Counted from the first letter of the stretch, positions 23,101 through 28,728 are shown. The stretch: DNA of 34,705 nt from a virus (IMGVR_UViG_3300032893_001296:1-34705); one strand, 5' to 3'. Notes: generated from the letters alone by a model not told the origin. Translations and numbers: made by a program.

Positions 23101-24896
23101 GGGCGGCGCAGGTGCTGAGCAATTATCTATCGCCCGGCCTGCAGAAGTGGGCGGCTTTCCGGACGTTGCGGGCGGGGAGCCATATTTTGAACGGGGCGCA
23201 GCTGGGGATGAGCGCGTTTCACGCAGGGTTCACGAGCCTGGACGCGGTGGTGTCGAGCGTGGCGACGGGGCTGGGCTACCTGCTGCAGGGGGATTTGCCG
23301 AAGGCGGCGCGGAGCGCGGTTTTTTCGACGGTGGCACCGGTGGCGAATTATTACCTGGGCAAGGCGGTGCAGGGGAAGATGGTCGACCCGACGATGACGA
23401 GCGTGCCGGTGCTGGATTTTCCGCGGCTGGGGATTAAGGGATTTCAGTTTCAATTTTCGCCGGCACGCGAGGCGGCGCTGCGGCAGATTGCCGACCTGGC
23501 TGTGAAGGGCGGCCTGCGCGCGGAGATGGACCCGTTCTGGAAGACGCGGATCACGCGGAACCTGGTGCGGGCGGTGAACGAGGGAGGACTGGCGAATTAC
23601 GCGAAGGCGGGGCTGGGGCTGCCGTTCGCGGCCGTGGAGCAGGCGATGCGGCCGATCGCCGAATACCTGGTGCCGCGGCAGAAGCTGGGGGTGTTCGCGC
23701 AGCTGGCGCGCCAGGAAATGGACCGGATGGGCCCGGGCGCGAGCCTGGACCAGGTGCGGGCCGGGATGGCGCGGGCGGCGGATGCGACCGAGGACCGCAT
23801 GGGGCAGATGACCTACGACAATCTGTTCTACAACAAGATGGTGAAGGACCTGGCGCTGCTGGGCTTCAGGGCCTACGGCTGGCAGTTGGGCAAGTACCGG
23901 CACCTGCTCGGAGCGGCTGGCGACGCCGGCGCCCTGGTGCGGAACGCGACCGAGAAGCTGGCCGCGGCGGCGGCCGGGCGGCCGTCGACGACGCCACCGC
24001 TGCAGATCACGAACCGGATGCTCTACCCGATCGCCCTGGCCATGGTCGCCGGCGGCGCCGGGGCGCTGACGCAAATGATTCTCGCCGGCAAACGGCCGGA
24101 GACGCTGCAGGACTATATGTTCCCGCAGAACGGGCAGACGGATGCGGACGGTCGGCCGCAGCGGTTGATGCTGCCGACTTACATGAAGGACCTGGCGTCG
24201 GATTGGAAGGACTTCCCGGACCTGCAGAAGATGGGGGCGAGCTTCTACCACAAGCTAAACCCGGGCATCGCGGCCGCGGTGGACATGTACCGCAACCAGG
24301 ACTACTACGGGGTGAATATCCGGAACCCGGATGACCCGGCGACCAAGCAGGCCGGCGAGCTGGCGGCGTTCGTGGCGAAGCAGTTTGTGCCATTCTCGAT
24401 CTCGGGCACGGCGCGGCTGGCGGAGGAGAAGTCGCCGGTCGCGCAGTTGGTGCTGCCATTTTTTGGGATTGTGCCGGCGAAGAAGGCATTGACGATGACG
24501 CCGGCGGAGAACCTGGCTGCGGAGATTGCCCGGGCCGGAATGCCGATCGGCGGGCGAACGACCGAGGCATTCGAGCACGGGCGCCTGGTGCGGCAGCTCG
24601 CCCAGGATATGCGGCGCGACCCGGCGGCCGGCGCGCAGGCGTTCACGGCGAACATCGGCAAGCTGAGGCCGGGTGACGAGAAGACGGTGCAGAGCATGTT
24701 GACGATGACGCCGCTGCAATACCAGGTGCACAAGATGCCGGCGAGCGACGCGATGCGGGTTTGGCGGGTGGCTAATCCGCAGGAGAAGGCGCTGCTGGGC
24801 GAGCAGCTGCAGATGAAGGTGGCGAACGCGCGGAGCCTGGACCCCGAGCGGCAGTCGGCCTACATGCTGGAGCTGGCTAAGGGGGTTCGGAAGTAG
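20178..24896 (+). CDS. Large ejection/polyvalent virion protein with zinc-peptidase motif (1572 aa)
   Basis: The largest gene here, at the end of the late region, like T7 gp16. The N-terminus repeats the phrase TVEDLLGPEQTVDDLLGREI. Residues about 140-250 are helical. A low-complexity linker (about 260-560) holds in-frame host-type repeats and the nested gene at 21445. Residues 851-855 are HEIGH, with E903 in DEQVANAVHAYL as a possible third zinc ligand, so a metallopeptidase domain that could cut peptide cross-links or process virion proteins at entry. A hydrophobic segment at about 1281-1303 (MLYPIALAMVAGGAGALTQM) could cross a membrane. The C-terminal 270 residues are helical. No lytic transglycosylase motif was seen. 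The start is the ATG one base after the previous stop. Confidence 0.65.
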   Translation: MAQTVEDLLGPEQTVDDLLGREIPLGTEVKLNPYDAARLQTGGQPMGPMGPIDADAGLGALGQVVGALAEVPGKVATAVADIPTRLHNLGLDPESPDYVPTLAERSKAGPIFQFPRIRLSPETQAALESSPIPLANAVPTAAGAFNVVSEMGESMLGRPETALTLPFMLGEGTLARMMQAGFGAAQLAALPEQVQEAVRVLQDPKSTRSDQVEALGRPGVSAVVGAGMLRAAAEALPRAGAEGPEPGSWSWAPEAVRRLQEGWEWLKGEGVTAENAKNAETGEREKAGEGVTAENAENAKTGEEPKAGVGRAVQTSERLPKPTVPEGPTEEERLIAEIMAPEPKPAKEIQTWDDAVQALRERGQGNETRADIQNLFPELGLKSEIAGKLAREAFGDQWRPGGAVPQPGPKVAEVTEQPKGVEHAKQNIEAAQPHGDVLNPSGPSEGAGALPAAEGGAGVPPRGQGETLRPPAQGTPEADVRGVTPSGVAMAPGGAEAAEAGVVHRMATGGAAASGATLRTAPPAVTRPAPVRVPAPSPVPRPAPGAIEALRSHLTAWRQGFQSVFSPQNIDATAKQFANVLRHYNAQEAVDLTRADAHLGELRGYFDKTPVPKDWAYDPAQPLPHNYAVMDALERNRSALEPRLQDWARAMDREFAWRIAEVRRLKPGAMEQLITNYFPHMWENPDSGAVRSWASEVAARSPLHGSKAFMQQRTLPLTVDGLARGLRPISDNPVDLALAKLHQMDKFLKAAKVMEEAKANGTLKYYPLGRRIPAGRTVVDDPAFTVYAPPVLSVPEAYDAGLRKGLMDFIGKMGFRHERVAKLGVNQWGQYTTGTGEIKSRFGGPDFVIMHEIGHGLEERYGLSRFLFANDTLRQEMSNLAALRTQGMSASKRMRTYVQSPDEQVANAVHAYLYAPEAMERVAPNAQKVLANIIRANPELEDLNDIKPGLAVGQSNTELKLPGPVLAGRWTLPNGAAQVLSNYLSPGLQKWAAFRTLRAGSHILNGAQLGMSAFHAGFTSLDAVVSSVATGLGYLLQGDLPKAARSAVFSTVAPVANYYLGKAVQGKMVDPTMTSVPVLDFPRLGIKGFQFQFSPAREAALRQIADLAVKGGLRAEMDPFWKTRITRNLVRAVNEGGLANYAKAGLGLPFAAVEQAMRPIAEYLVPRQKLGVFAQLARQEMDRMGPGASLDQVRAGMARAADATEDRMGQMTYDNLFYNKMVKDLALLGFRAYGWQLGKYRHLLGAAGDAGALVRNATEKLAAAAAGRPSTTPPLQITNRMLYPIALAMVAGGAGALTQMILAGKRPETLQDYMFPQNGQTDADGRPQRLMLPTYMKDLASDWKDFPDLQKMGASFYHKLNPGIAAAVDMYRNQDYYGVNIRNPDDPATKQAGELAAFVAKQFVPFSISGTARLAEEKSPVAQLVLPFFGIVPAKKALTMTPAENLAAEIARAGMPIGGRTTEAFEHGRLVRQLAQDMRRDPAAGAQAFTANIGKLRPGDEKTVQSMLTMTPLQYQVHKMPASDAMRVWRVANPQEKALLGEQLQMKVANARSLDPERQSAYMLELAKGVRK
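20989..21080 (+). repeat. Two in-frame copies of the CCGCAGAGAACGCAAAG repeat inside a gene
   Basis: AACCGCAGAGAACGCAAAGA and AACCGCAGAGAACGCAGAGA begin at about 20990 and 21050, about 60 bases apart, so the reading frame is kept. They are translated as TAENAKNAET and TAENAENAKT within the linker of the large ejection protein. The family otherwise lies at gene ends (13543, 33594, 33902). Confidence 0.85.
21111..21132 (+). repeat. AGACGTCT palindromic element inside the ejection gene
   Basis: CAGTCCAGACGTCTGAAC with flanking GC; a 22-base stretch identical to 29978-29999. Translated here as VQTSE. Further copies in the opposite orientation: 16410-16425 (tail nozzle gene) and 26541-26560 (start of integrase gene, one difference in the core, again translated VQTSE). 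Confidence 0.8.
21445..21627 (+). CDS. Nested small basic phage protein within the ejection gene (60 aa)
   Basis: A complete 60-codon gene lies in the +1 frame relative to the large gene around it. AAAGGAG at 21432-21438 stands six bases before the ATG. The protein is Lys/His/Arg rich and begins MPSKTSKQHNLMAM, later EFRHADKGKHF. I recall small phage proteins with the plan MPSKSKKQHN-L/F-MA ... P ... V-x-x-EF-x-x-ADKGK/R; this fits it from end to end, which would be very unlikely by chance in a shadow frame. The large gene's own frame over the same bases is Pro/Gly/Ala low-complexity linker. The TAA stop overlaps a CACCTAGCGGTGTGG element of the type that follows stops elsewhere. Function unknown. 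Confidence 0.7.
   Translation: MPSKTSKQHNLMAMCSTPAGRAKARGHCPPLKVALEFRHADKGKHFVHQHKGHRKRTFGV
21627..21664 (+). repeat. Two adjacent CACCTRGCGGTG-type palindromes
   Basis: ACACCTAGCGGTGTGGCCA begins at the last base of the nested gene's TAA stop; GCGCCTGGCGGCGCGG follows at 21647 as a GC-shifted copy. Both keep the palindrome by paired changes (CACC/GGTG to CGCC/GGCG). They are translated by the large gene as TPSGVAM and APGGAEA. Confidence 0.75.
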
Positions 24897-25111
24897 GTTC
24901 AGAGGTTTGGCTGTTGTGTAAATGGCTGGTTTGCATGTGGATGAGCATTGGGGAGGGATAAGAAGACATTAAAATGGCGGTTCTCCGGGGGGATGCGCGG
25001 GGGTGAGCAAATACCGGCTGTTTTTCAGGCCGTTTCCGCTGACTGACAGCGTCCTGCGTAAGTTAAAATTCGGCGGAGCGGCGGTGTGTGGTGGCAGTTT
25101 AGAGGAGGCTA

Positions 25112-25170
25112 GATGCAACTTGCGGAAGTACTGAGTTGCATCATAAGTTGCATCAGGAGTCCCGATGCAA
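25112..25170. other. Candidate attP or integrase arm-site cluster (four TTGCATC boxes)
   Basis: TTGCATC occurs directly at 25136-25142 and 25148-25154 and inverted (GATGCAA) at 25112-25118 and 25164-25170. The two inner boxes are exact repeats of AGTTGCATCA spaced 12 bases apart and the outer two mirror them. Such clusters of short direct and inverted boxes beside the integrase gene are typical of arm-type binding sites in attP. The core crossover site cannot be identified without the bacterial attachment site. Confidence 0.45.
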
Positions 25171-25190
25171 CCCGGCTCCGGGGGTACAAG

Positions 25191-25215
25191 CAAACGCCCG
25201 GCTCGAGGGCCGGGC
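25191..25215 (-). terminator. Terminator of the leftward integrase transcript
   Basis: GCCCGGC at 25196-25202 pairs with GCCGGGC at 25209-25215 around a six-base loop. Read on the minus strand the hairpin is followed by GTTTG at 25195-25191. It lies 28 bases after the integrase stop. The T run is short, so strength is uncertain. Confidence 0.6.
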
Positions 25216-25242
25216 ACGGGGCGGCGGAGGCGCGGATCCGCG

Positions 25243-26571
25243 TCAGTTGAGCGCGGCGGCGGAGGGGATAGTTTCAGTCGCGGGAGCGTCCAGGACGCGC
25301 AATAGAGGGGTTTGCGGCGCGGCGGTGGCCCATTTGGCGGGGATGGTCGAGACGTCGGCCGGACGGAAGCGCTTGATGAAGTAGCTGTAGTGCCGCTCGG
25401 TGACCTTGACGGTGCTGTGGCGGAGCCAGACCTGGGCTTCATAGATGCCGTAGCGCATCGCGACCTGGCTGCCGGAATAGGCGCGGAGGGCGTGGTTGGT
25501 CTTGCGGGTTTTCCAGCCGAATGCTTTGAGCCAGGCGCCAACGGCATCGAGGATCCCCTCGCAGCGGAAGGTCTTGTTCCCGGTGATGATGAAGTCGTCG
25601 GGCTGGCCGCGCCAGCCGCGGGCCTGGACTTTGGCTTGCATGGTCGAGAACCAGGGGTCGAGGGCGCGGACCTGGACCCAGCCGGTGCCGCTCTTGACGT
25701 TGGCGGTGCCGTCCAACACGGGATAGCCTTCGCGCTCAGCCCACCAGGACCAGCGCGCCTGGGAGAGCTCGCCGGCGCGGAGCCCGAACGCGAGCTCGTG
25801 GCCGATGGCCAGGAAGAGGTTCCGGTCTTCGAGGGCGGTCCAGGCCTCGAGGGTGGCGCGAATGACCTCTTCCGGGGGCGGGTTGTAGTGGTCCTTGGGC
25901 AGGCGGGTGAAGAGGTTCAGGGCGCCGACCTTCAGGAAGTCAGCGAAGGCGGGGTGGTCGACGCCGGCGGCCTGGTAGGCGGCTATGGCGCGGGGAGTGA
26001 AGAGGGAGGAGGCGTGGACGTAGCGGCTGTTGGCGCTCCGCTTGATGCTGGCCTCCGCGGTCTGGGACTGCGCGGCGGCGGCGCGGGCGGTGGCGGCGCT
26101 GAACCAGGCCCTGGCGAGGTCGCCATTGATGCGGCTGACGCTCAGGGCCCCGACGTCGGCGTCCTGGCCGGCGGCCACGCGGAGGAACTGGTGCAGGGCG
26201 TTGATGTACTGCTGGCGGCTGTCCGTGCTGGCGTCGCCAGGCGCGGTCCGGTAGACCTCGCAGAGCTGCGCGACGGTGGCGGTGGTGTCGGCGCGGTTTT
26301 TTGTGGCAGCGAGGCGCGCGTAGTCCTGGGTGACGGTGGAGTCTTTGATTTCGCGGGCTTTGGCGGCCGCGAATTTTTGGGCCTTGGCGGCGTCGTTGGT
26401 GTCGAGGCAGCGGGCATAGGACTTGCCGCGGAACTGGAAGCGGAAGTGATAGGGGCGCTCGCGGTAGCCGGGGGCATCGGGCTGCAGGATGCGGCCTTTG
26501 TCGTCGCGTTTGAAGAGGCGGTAGCCGCGGCGGGTTTTTGGTTCAGACGTTTGGACTGAATCGATGTTCAT
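25243..26571 (-). CDS. int: Tyrosine recombinase, phage integrase (442 aa)
   Basis: Integrates and excises the phage DNA by breaking and rejoining strands through a tyrosine. The N-terminal 60 residues (YHFRFQFRGKSYARCLDTND) look like an arm-binding beta domain, and about 95-215 a core-binding helical domain. The catalytic set can be read: R265 in GLRAGELSQ, K293 in NVKSGTG, H360 and R363 in TNHALRAYSGS, H385 in WLRHSTVKVT, and nucleophile Y395 in ERHYSYF. Length is normal for the family. The start ATG at 26571 overlaps the stop of the lipoprotein gene (ATGA), so both are translated together. The AGACGTCT palindrome lies at its fifth to tenth codons. A terminator follows the gene. Confidence 0.93.
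   Translation of the reverse strand: MNIDSVQTSEPKTRRGYRLFKRDDKGRILQPDAPGYRERPYHFRFQFRGKSYARCLDTNDAAKAQKFAAAKAREIKDSTVTQDYARLAATKNRADTTATVAQLCEVYRTAPGDASTDSRQQYINALHQFLRVAAGQDADVGALSVSRINGDLARAWFSAATARAAAAQSQTAEASIKRSANSRYVHASSLFTPRAIAAYQAAGVDHPAFADFLKVGALNLFTRLPKDHYNPPPEEVIRATLEAWTALEDRNLFLAIGHELAFGLRAGELSQARWSWWAEREGYPVLDGTANVKSGTGWVQVRALDPWFSTMQAKVQARGWRGQPDDFIITGNKTFRCEGILDAVGAWLKAFGWKTRKTNHALRAYSGSQVAMRYGIYEAQVWLRHSTVKVTERHYSYFIKRFRPADVSTIPAKWATAAPQTPLLRVLDAPATETIPSAAALN
26541..26560 (-). repeat. AGACGTCT-type palindromic element at the integrase start
   Basis: On the minus strand TTCAGTCCAAACGTCTGAAC, one core change from the copies at 21111 and 29978. It lies 12-31 bases inside the integrase gene, where it codes SVQTSE. 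A protein bound here could affect integrase translation or transcription, but this is speculation. Confidence 0.65.
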
Positions 26572-26840
26572 GGCGACTTGGAATTGGTGACGGCAGGTTC
26601 AGGGCCTAGAATGTCATCGACGGTTGGCTGGTTAGTACGCACTGGCCGCCAGTAAGACCATGGCGTGTCAACCATTGTCCATGCGGCATCTCCAGTGGAC
26701 TGGTCGAATCGCCAGATAACGCCGCCGTGCTCTGCCACGACGAATCGGAAGCGGAGTGGCGTGTGCGCCACTGGCGAGGCTGGGGGCGAACCAGGACTGC
26801 AGCCCACAAGAATCAAAATGAAAATGTAGGTCGGCCTCAT
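26568..26840 (-). CDS. Small lipoprotein coupled to the integrase (90 aa)
   Basis: MRPTYIFILILVGCSPGSPP is a short lipoprotein signal with lipobox LVGC, so the mature protein would begin at Cys14 and be anchored to a membrane. The mature part is about 75 residues with Trp-rich strands (GGVIWRFDQSTGDAAWTMV, PWSYWRPVRT) and ends with a charged tail. Its stop overlaps the integrase start by ATGA. Lipoproteins made from lysogeny-side operons often block receptors or DNA entry for related phages, so superinfection exclusion is a reasonable guess, but no family was recognised. Confidence 0.65.
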   Translation of the reverse strand: MRPTYIFILILVGCSPGSPPASPVAHTPLRFRFVVAEHGGVIWRFDQSTGDAAWTMVDTPWSYWRPVRTNQPTVDDILGPEPAVTNSKSP

Positions 26841-26860
26841 GAACGTGTACCGTGGCTGGT

Positions 26861-27103
26861 CTACCGATGCGGTTTGGTTTTGCGGTAGGTGGTGGCAACG
26901 CGCGGGGGAACGACAGTTGCAATTTGTGCTGGGGCATCGCGCAGCTCGTGGGCACTTACACCATGGGATTCCACATAGGCTAGAAGCGCTTCCCGGGCCA
27001 CATCGCTAATGCTCTTGAGGCGGGCGTCGGCAATGCGGGTGAGCGCGGCTTTCATAGTGCCCGGCACGCGAACCTTGATCTCTTCGTCCTTAAGAGTGGG
27101 CAT
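26861..27103 (-). CDS. Ribbon-helix-helix protein, Arc/CopG-like (80 aa)
   Basis: The segment IKVRVPGTMKAALTRIADAR followed by SISDVAREALLAYVESHG is a typical RHH fold: a DNA-contacting strand (K-V-R-V) and two helices, with S-D-V between them. RHH proteins bind as dimers in the major groove. The C-terminal 30 residues are an extra Thr/Pro/Arg-rich tail ending RKTKPHR. It overlaps the preceding leftward RHH gene by 14 bases. It is clearly related to the other two RHH proteins here. Probable role: repressor or co-repressor in the lysogeny region. Confidence 0.75.
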   Translation of the reverse strand: MPTLKDEEIKVRVPGTMKAALTRIADARLKSISDVAREALLAYVESHGVSAHELRDAPAQIATVVPPRVATTYRKTKPHR

Positions 27104-27266
27104 AATTGGGGCGACCGGGACGGGTGGTTTCCTTCCGGACGAAGTCGCGTAAGGCGCGCCGAACTATGTCCGACAGGTCCAACAGCTCCCGCTCGGCGAG
27201 CTGTTCCAGCGTGCTTTTCATTAGCGGAGGCACTCGGACTTTGATGTCGGCAGAGTTTCTCTGCAT
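27090..27266 (-). CDS. Ribbon-helix-helix protein, Arc/CopG-like (58 aa)
   Basis: MQRNSADIKVRVPPLMKSTL then EQLAERELLDLSDIVRRALR carries the RHH pattern K-V-R-V-P, helix, LSDIVRRAL helix. The ATG at 27266 is preferred over a TTG at 27287 because it places the strand at the same distance from the start as in the sister proteins; the TTG form would be 65 residues. The gene faces the plus-strand RHH gene across the AT-rich region, so it is well placed to control both directions. Confidence 0.75.
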   Translation of the reverse strand: MQRNSADIKVRVPPLMKSTLEQLAERELLDLSDIVRRALRDFVRKETTRPGRPNYAHS

Positions 27267-27297
27267 ACCGGGAACAATGGAGCACAACCGGCCACAG

Positions 27298-27361
27298 TGT
27301 CAATAAAATAGTTTGAAATAAGCTGTTGACATGAGTGCCCCATTGGTGCACACTCGTGCAC
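27298..27361. promoter_or_regulatory. Divergent control region with operator-like repeats
   Basis: TGTCAA at 27298-27303 and TTGACA at 27326-27331 are mirror images around a 22-base AT-rich centre that stands out from the GC-rich surroundings. Either could be a -35 box, but I find no good -10 box at the right distance. GTGCAC at 27346-27351 and again at 27356-27361 is repeated exactly ten bases apart, one helical turn, as RHH operators often are. The whole lies between divergent RHH genes. Confidence 0.55.
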
Positions 27362-27363
27362 AG

Positions 27364-27579
27364 ATGAGCACGGAAAGGCTAGAAGGCCAGGTGAAAACGA
27401 GGGTTCCGAAGCTGACGAAGGCAGCTTTGGAGCAGATTGCAACCGAGCGTCATTTGGACGTGTCAGACATCGTCCGAGAGGCCTTGAGGCAATACATAGC
27501 GCGCAATGGCTCGAAGCAGATGGAGCCGTCAGCCCTTTCAGAGAAGGTGGCGGATGCGGCCATGGGCAAGGCCGCGTAA
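27364..27579 (+). CDS. Ribbon-helix-helix protein, plus strand (71 aa)
   Basis: MSTERLEGQVKTRVPKLTKA, then ALEQIATERHLDVSDIVREA and LRQYIARNG: the RHH pattern V-K-T-R-V-P, helix, VSDIVREAL helix. It is close in sequence to both leftward RHH proteins. The ATG at 27364 is chosen over the one at 27331 because the latter lies in the operator-like region and would add 11 residues not present in the sisters. No Shine-Dalgarno is visible before either, so it may be leaderless or weakly translated. Likely the opposing regulator in the genetic switch. Confidence 0.75.
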   Translation: MSTERLEGQVKTRVPKLTKAALEQIATERHLDVSDIVREALRQYIARNGSKQMEPSALSEKVADAAMGKAA

Positions 27580-27592
27580 CCATGAAGACACC

Positions 27593-27790
27593 ATGAATGC
27601 AGACCAAATAATCAACGAGTATGTGCGGTTGGCGCCGGAGGAGCAGGTGAAGTTTGAGCAGCGATTTAAGCGGCTGCTGGGGTTTCGTCGGCGGTCGCGG
27701 CAGCTATTGAAGGAGATGCGCCGGGCTGGCGTGCCGGCTGTGCTGGGCCTGAACGGGTCAACAGGGAAGGTAAAGGCCCAGGCACGTTAG
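27593..27790 (+). CDS. Hypothetical small basic protein (65 aa)
   Basis: MNADQIINEYVRLAPEEQVK opens a helical protein that turns strongly basic (KRLLGFRRRSRQLLKEMRRA) and ends with LGLNGSTGKVKAQAR. It follows the plus-strand RHH gene by 13 bases and is probably in the same messenger. It could be a nucleic-acid-binding partner of the RHH protein. No family was recognised. A parS-like palindrome overlaps its stop codon. Confidence 0.5.
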   Translation: MNADQIINEYVRLAPEEQVKFEQRFKRLLGFRRRSRQLLKEMRRAGVPAVLGLNGSTGKVKAQAR

Positions 27791-27804
27791 TTCCACGTGG
27801 AACA
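27789..27804. promoter_or_regulatory. parS-like palindrome, site 1
   Basis: AGTTCCACGTGGAACA contains the perfect 14-base palindrome GTTCCACGTGGAAC. Chromosomal parS sites read TGTTYCACGTGRAACA, and the Pseudomonas form TGTTCCACGTGGAACA differs from this site at only the first base. ParB proteins load at such sites. It overlaps the stop codon of the small basic gene. No parA or parB is seen in the window. As a stem-loop it would be weak because there is no loop. Confidence 0.6.
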
Positions 27805-27816
27805 GGTGCGAAATGA

Positions 27817-28092
27817 CTAATCCAGATCGTAGCCGAACGGGTAATTGGCGCAGGAGTTGTCGATTAGCTCCTGGAGCCTGGCGGCGACTGCTGGGTGTGT
27901 GGTTTCGCAGCTTTCGAGCGCGGTTTGAACGGATTTACGGCGGAGGGTCAGGAACTGGCGGGCCAGGTCGGGCAGGTCGGGATGGCTCTGGCGCACGGCA
28001 GCGCCGAGTACCAGAACAAGTTCTAAGAGGGAAGATATGTCTGCTGCTTGGAGCAGGCTCAGAGCCTTCAGGCGGGTTAGTTCGTCGTTCAC
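27817..28092 (-). CDS. Hypothetical leftward protein between the parS-like sites (91 aa)
   Basis: MNDELTRLKALSLLQAADIS (GTG start at 28092) leads to a Leu/Ala-rich helical protein with SLLELVLVLGAAV, then LPDLARQFLTLRRKSVQTAL and a Cys-containing end. All helical with no membrane-length segment that is fully hydrophobic. No ribosome binding site is visible on this strand. The opposite strand over this stretch is open too but reads as a GC shadow rich in Arg and Gly. I do not recognise it. Confidence 0.45.
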   Translation of the reverse strand: MNDELTRLKALSLLQAADISSLLELVLVLGAAVRQSHPDLPDLARQFLTLRRKSVQTALESCETTHPAVAARLQELIDNSCANYPFGYDLD

Positions 28093-28105
28093 GGGAGGAG
28101 AGCTA

Positions 28106-28156
28106 ATGCCGAGGAGAGGTCAAAGCGAGCAATTTTCAGTCGGCCAAAACCCATGA
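28106..28156 (+). CDS. Possible leader peptide (16 aa)
   Basis: GGGAGGAG at 28093-28100, one of the strongest ribosome binding sites in the window, stands five bases before an ATG opening MPRRGQSEQFSVGQNP. Its TGA overlaps the ATG of the next gene (ATGA). Without it the next gene would have no binding site, so this mini-gene probably works as a translational coupler. Confidence 0.45.
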   Translation: MPRRGQSEQFSVGQNP

Positions 28157-28350
28157 AAACCCAGATTCAAATCGAGGTGCAGCACGCGGATGGGGAGCTG
28201 GTGGCGGAGTGCCGGGACGCGCTGCTGCGCGAGGCGCATCGGCAGGTGGATAAGCTGGTCGCGAAGATGAAGGGGAAGAACGTGCTGTTCACCACGCGGT
28301 CCTGCGCGGTGTTGCACGACGAGTTCAGTTACCCGCAGCGGCGGGATTGA
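28153..28350 (+). CDS. Hypothetical small protein (65 aa)
   Basis: MKTQIQIEVQHADGELVAEC begins with a beta-strand, then a charged helix (LLREAHRQVDKLVAKMKGKN) and a second strand VLFTTRSCAVLHDEFSY. This beta-helix-beta layout suits a compact nucleic-acid- or protein-binding domain. It starts by ATGA overlap with the leader peptide. No family was recognised. Confidence 0.5.
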   Translation: MKTQIQIEVQHADGELVAECRDALLREAHRQVDKLVAKMKGKNVLFTTRSCAVLHDEFSYPQRRD

Positions 28351-28376
28351 TTTTTGCCCGGGGCATTCAGCTCCGG

Positions 28377-28392
28377 AGTTCCACGTGGAACG
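28377..28392. promoter_or_regulatory. parS-like palindrome, site 2
   Basis: AGTTCCACGTGGAACG holds the same perfect 14-base palindrome GTTCCACGTGGAAC as the site at 27790, 588 bases away. It lies in a 99-base gap between genes, so coding constraint does not explain it. The two flank the leftward gene and the leader-peptide unit. Confidence 0.6.
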
Positions 28393-28449
28393 GCCCCACG
28401 GTGGAGCGGTGTAAACCGATCGGCCGGATCTATTGGCGTTTGGTGCGTT

Positions 28450-28728
28450 ATGCGTGACTCAGATGAACCTACTTGTATTGACGTCGGCCTGGCGTGGCTC
28501 GTGGTGCAATCGACGGCGGTCTACGTGACGGTCCGGCGCAAGATGGACCTGGCGTGGTTCTGGCTGACGTATTCGGTGGATTGCTGCGTGTGCGGCCGGC
28601 GGCTGCGCCAGGCCTGGTTGCCATGGCTCAAAGGGCCGGTGCCAGGCACGAAGCGGATATCGCATACGTATTGCCGCGATTGCTTCGAGTCGCAGTTCGT
28701 GAACCTGTCGGTCCGCGCGCGCCAATGA
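28450..28728 (+). CDS. Zinc-ribbon-like small protein (92 aa)
   Basis: The ATG at 28450 (MRDSDEPTCIDVGLAW) is the first methionine after the parS-like site; a TTG at 28354 would run the gene across that site and is less likely. After a hydrophobic stretch (MDLAWFWLTY) come CCVCGRRLRQAW and YCRDCFESQF, so two C-x2-C knuckles about 30 residues apart that could hold zinc. Function unknown; such proteins often bind nucleic acid. It overlaps the next gene by ATGA. Confidence 0.5.
   Translation: MRDSDEPTCIDVGLAWLVVQSTAVYVTVRRKMDLAWFWLTYSVDCCVCGRRLRQAWLPWLKGPVPGTKRISHTYCRDCFESQFVNLSVRARQ

Larger units (their letters stand above)
24897..25242. other. Intergenic region between the late genes and the integrase
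   Basis: The rightward late genes and the leftward integrase converge here. No gene was accepted. The first 200 bases show no clear rightward terminator; a weak imperfect hairpin lies around 25013-25035 (CCGGCTGTTTTTCAGGCCG). The second half holds the TTGCATC box cluster and the hairpin terminator of the integrase transcript, listed separately. Confidence 0.6.

Noticed and set aside
25312-26559. Plus-strand 415-codon frame opposite the integrase
   Set aside because: Gly/Ala/Val/Glu-rich shadow; the minus strand carries all integrase catalytic residues.
27326-27354. TTGACA as a standard sigma-70 promoter for the plus-strand RHH gene
   Set aside because: The region 16-18 bases downstream is GC-rich with no -10-like box; kept only as part of an operator-like region.
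28354-28449. TTG-started extension of the first zinc-ribbon gene
   Set aside because: It would run across the second parS-like palindrome and adds a Pro/Gly/Arg-rich stretch without family look; the ATG at 28450 is simpler.
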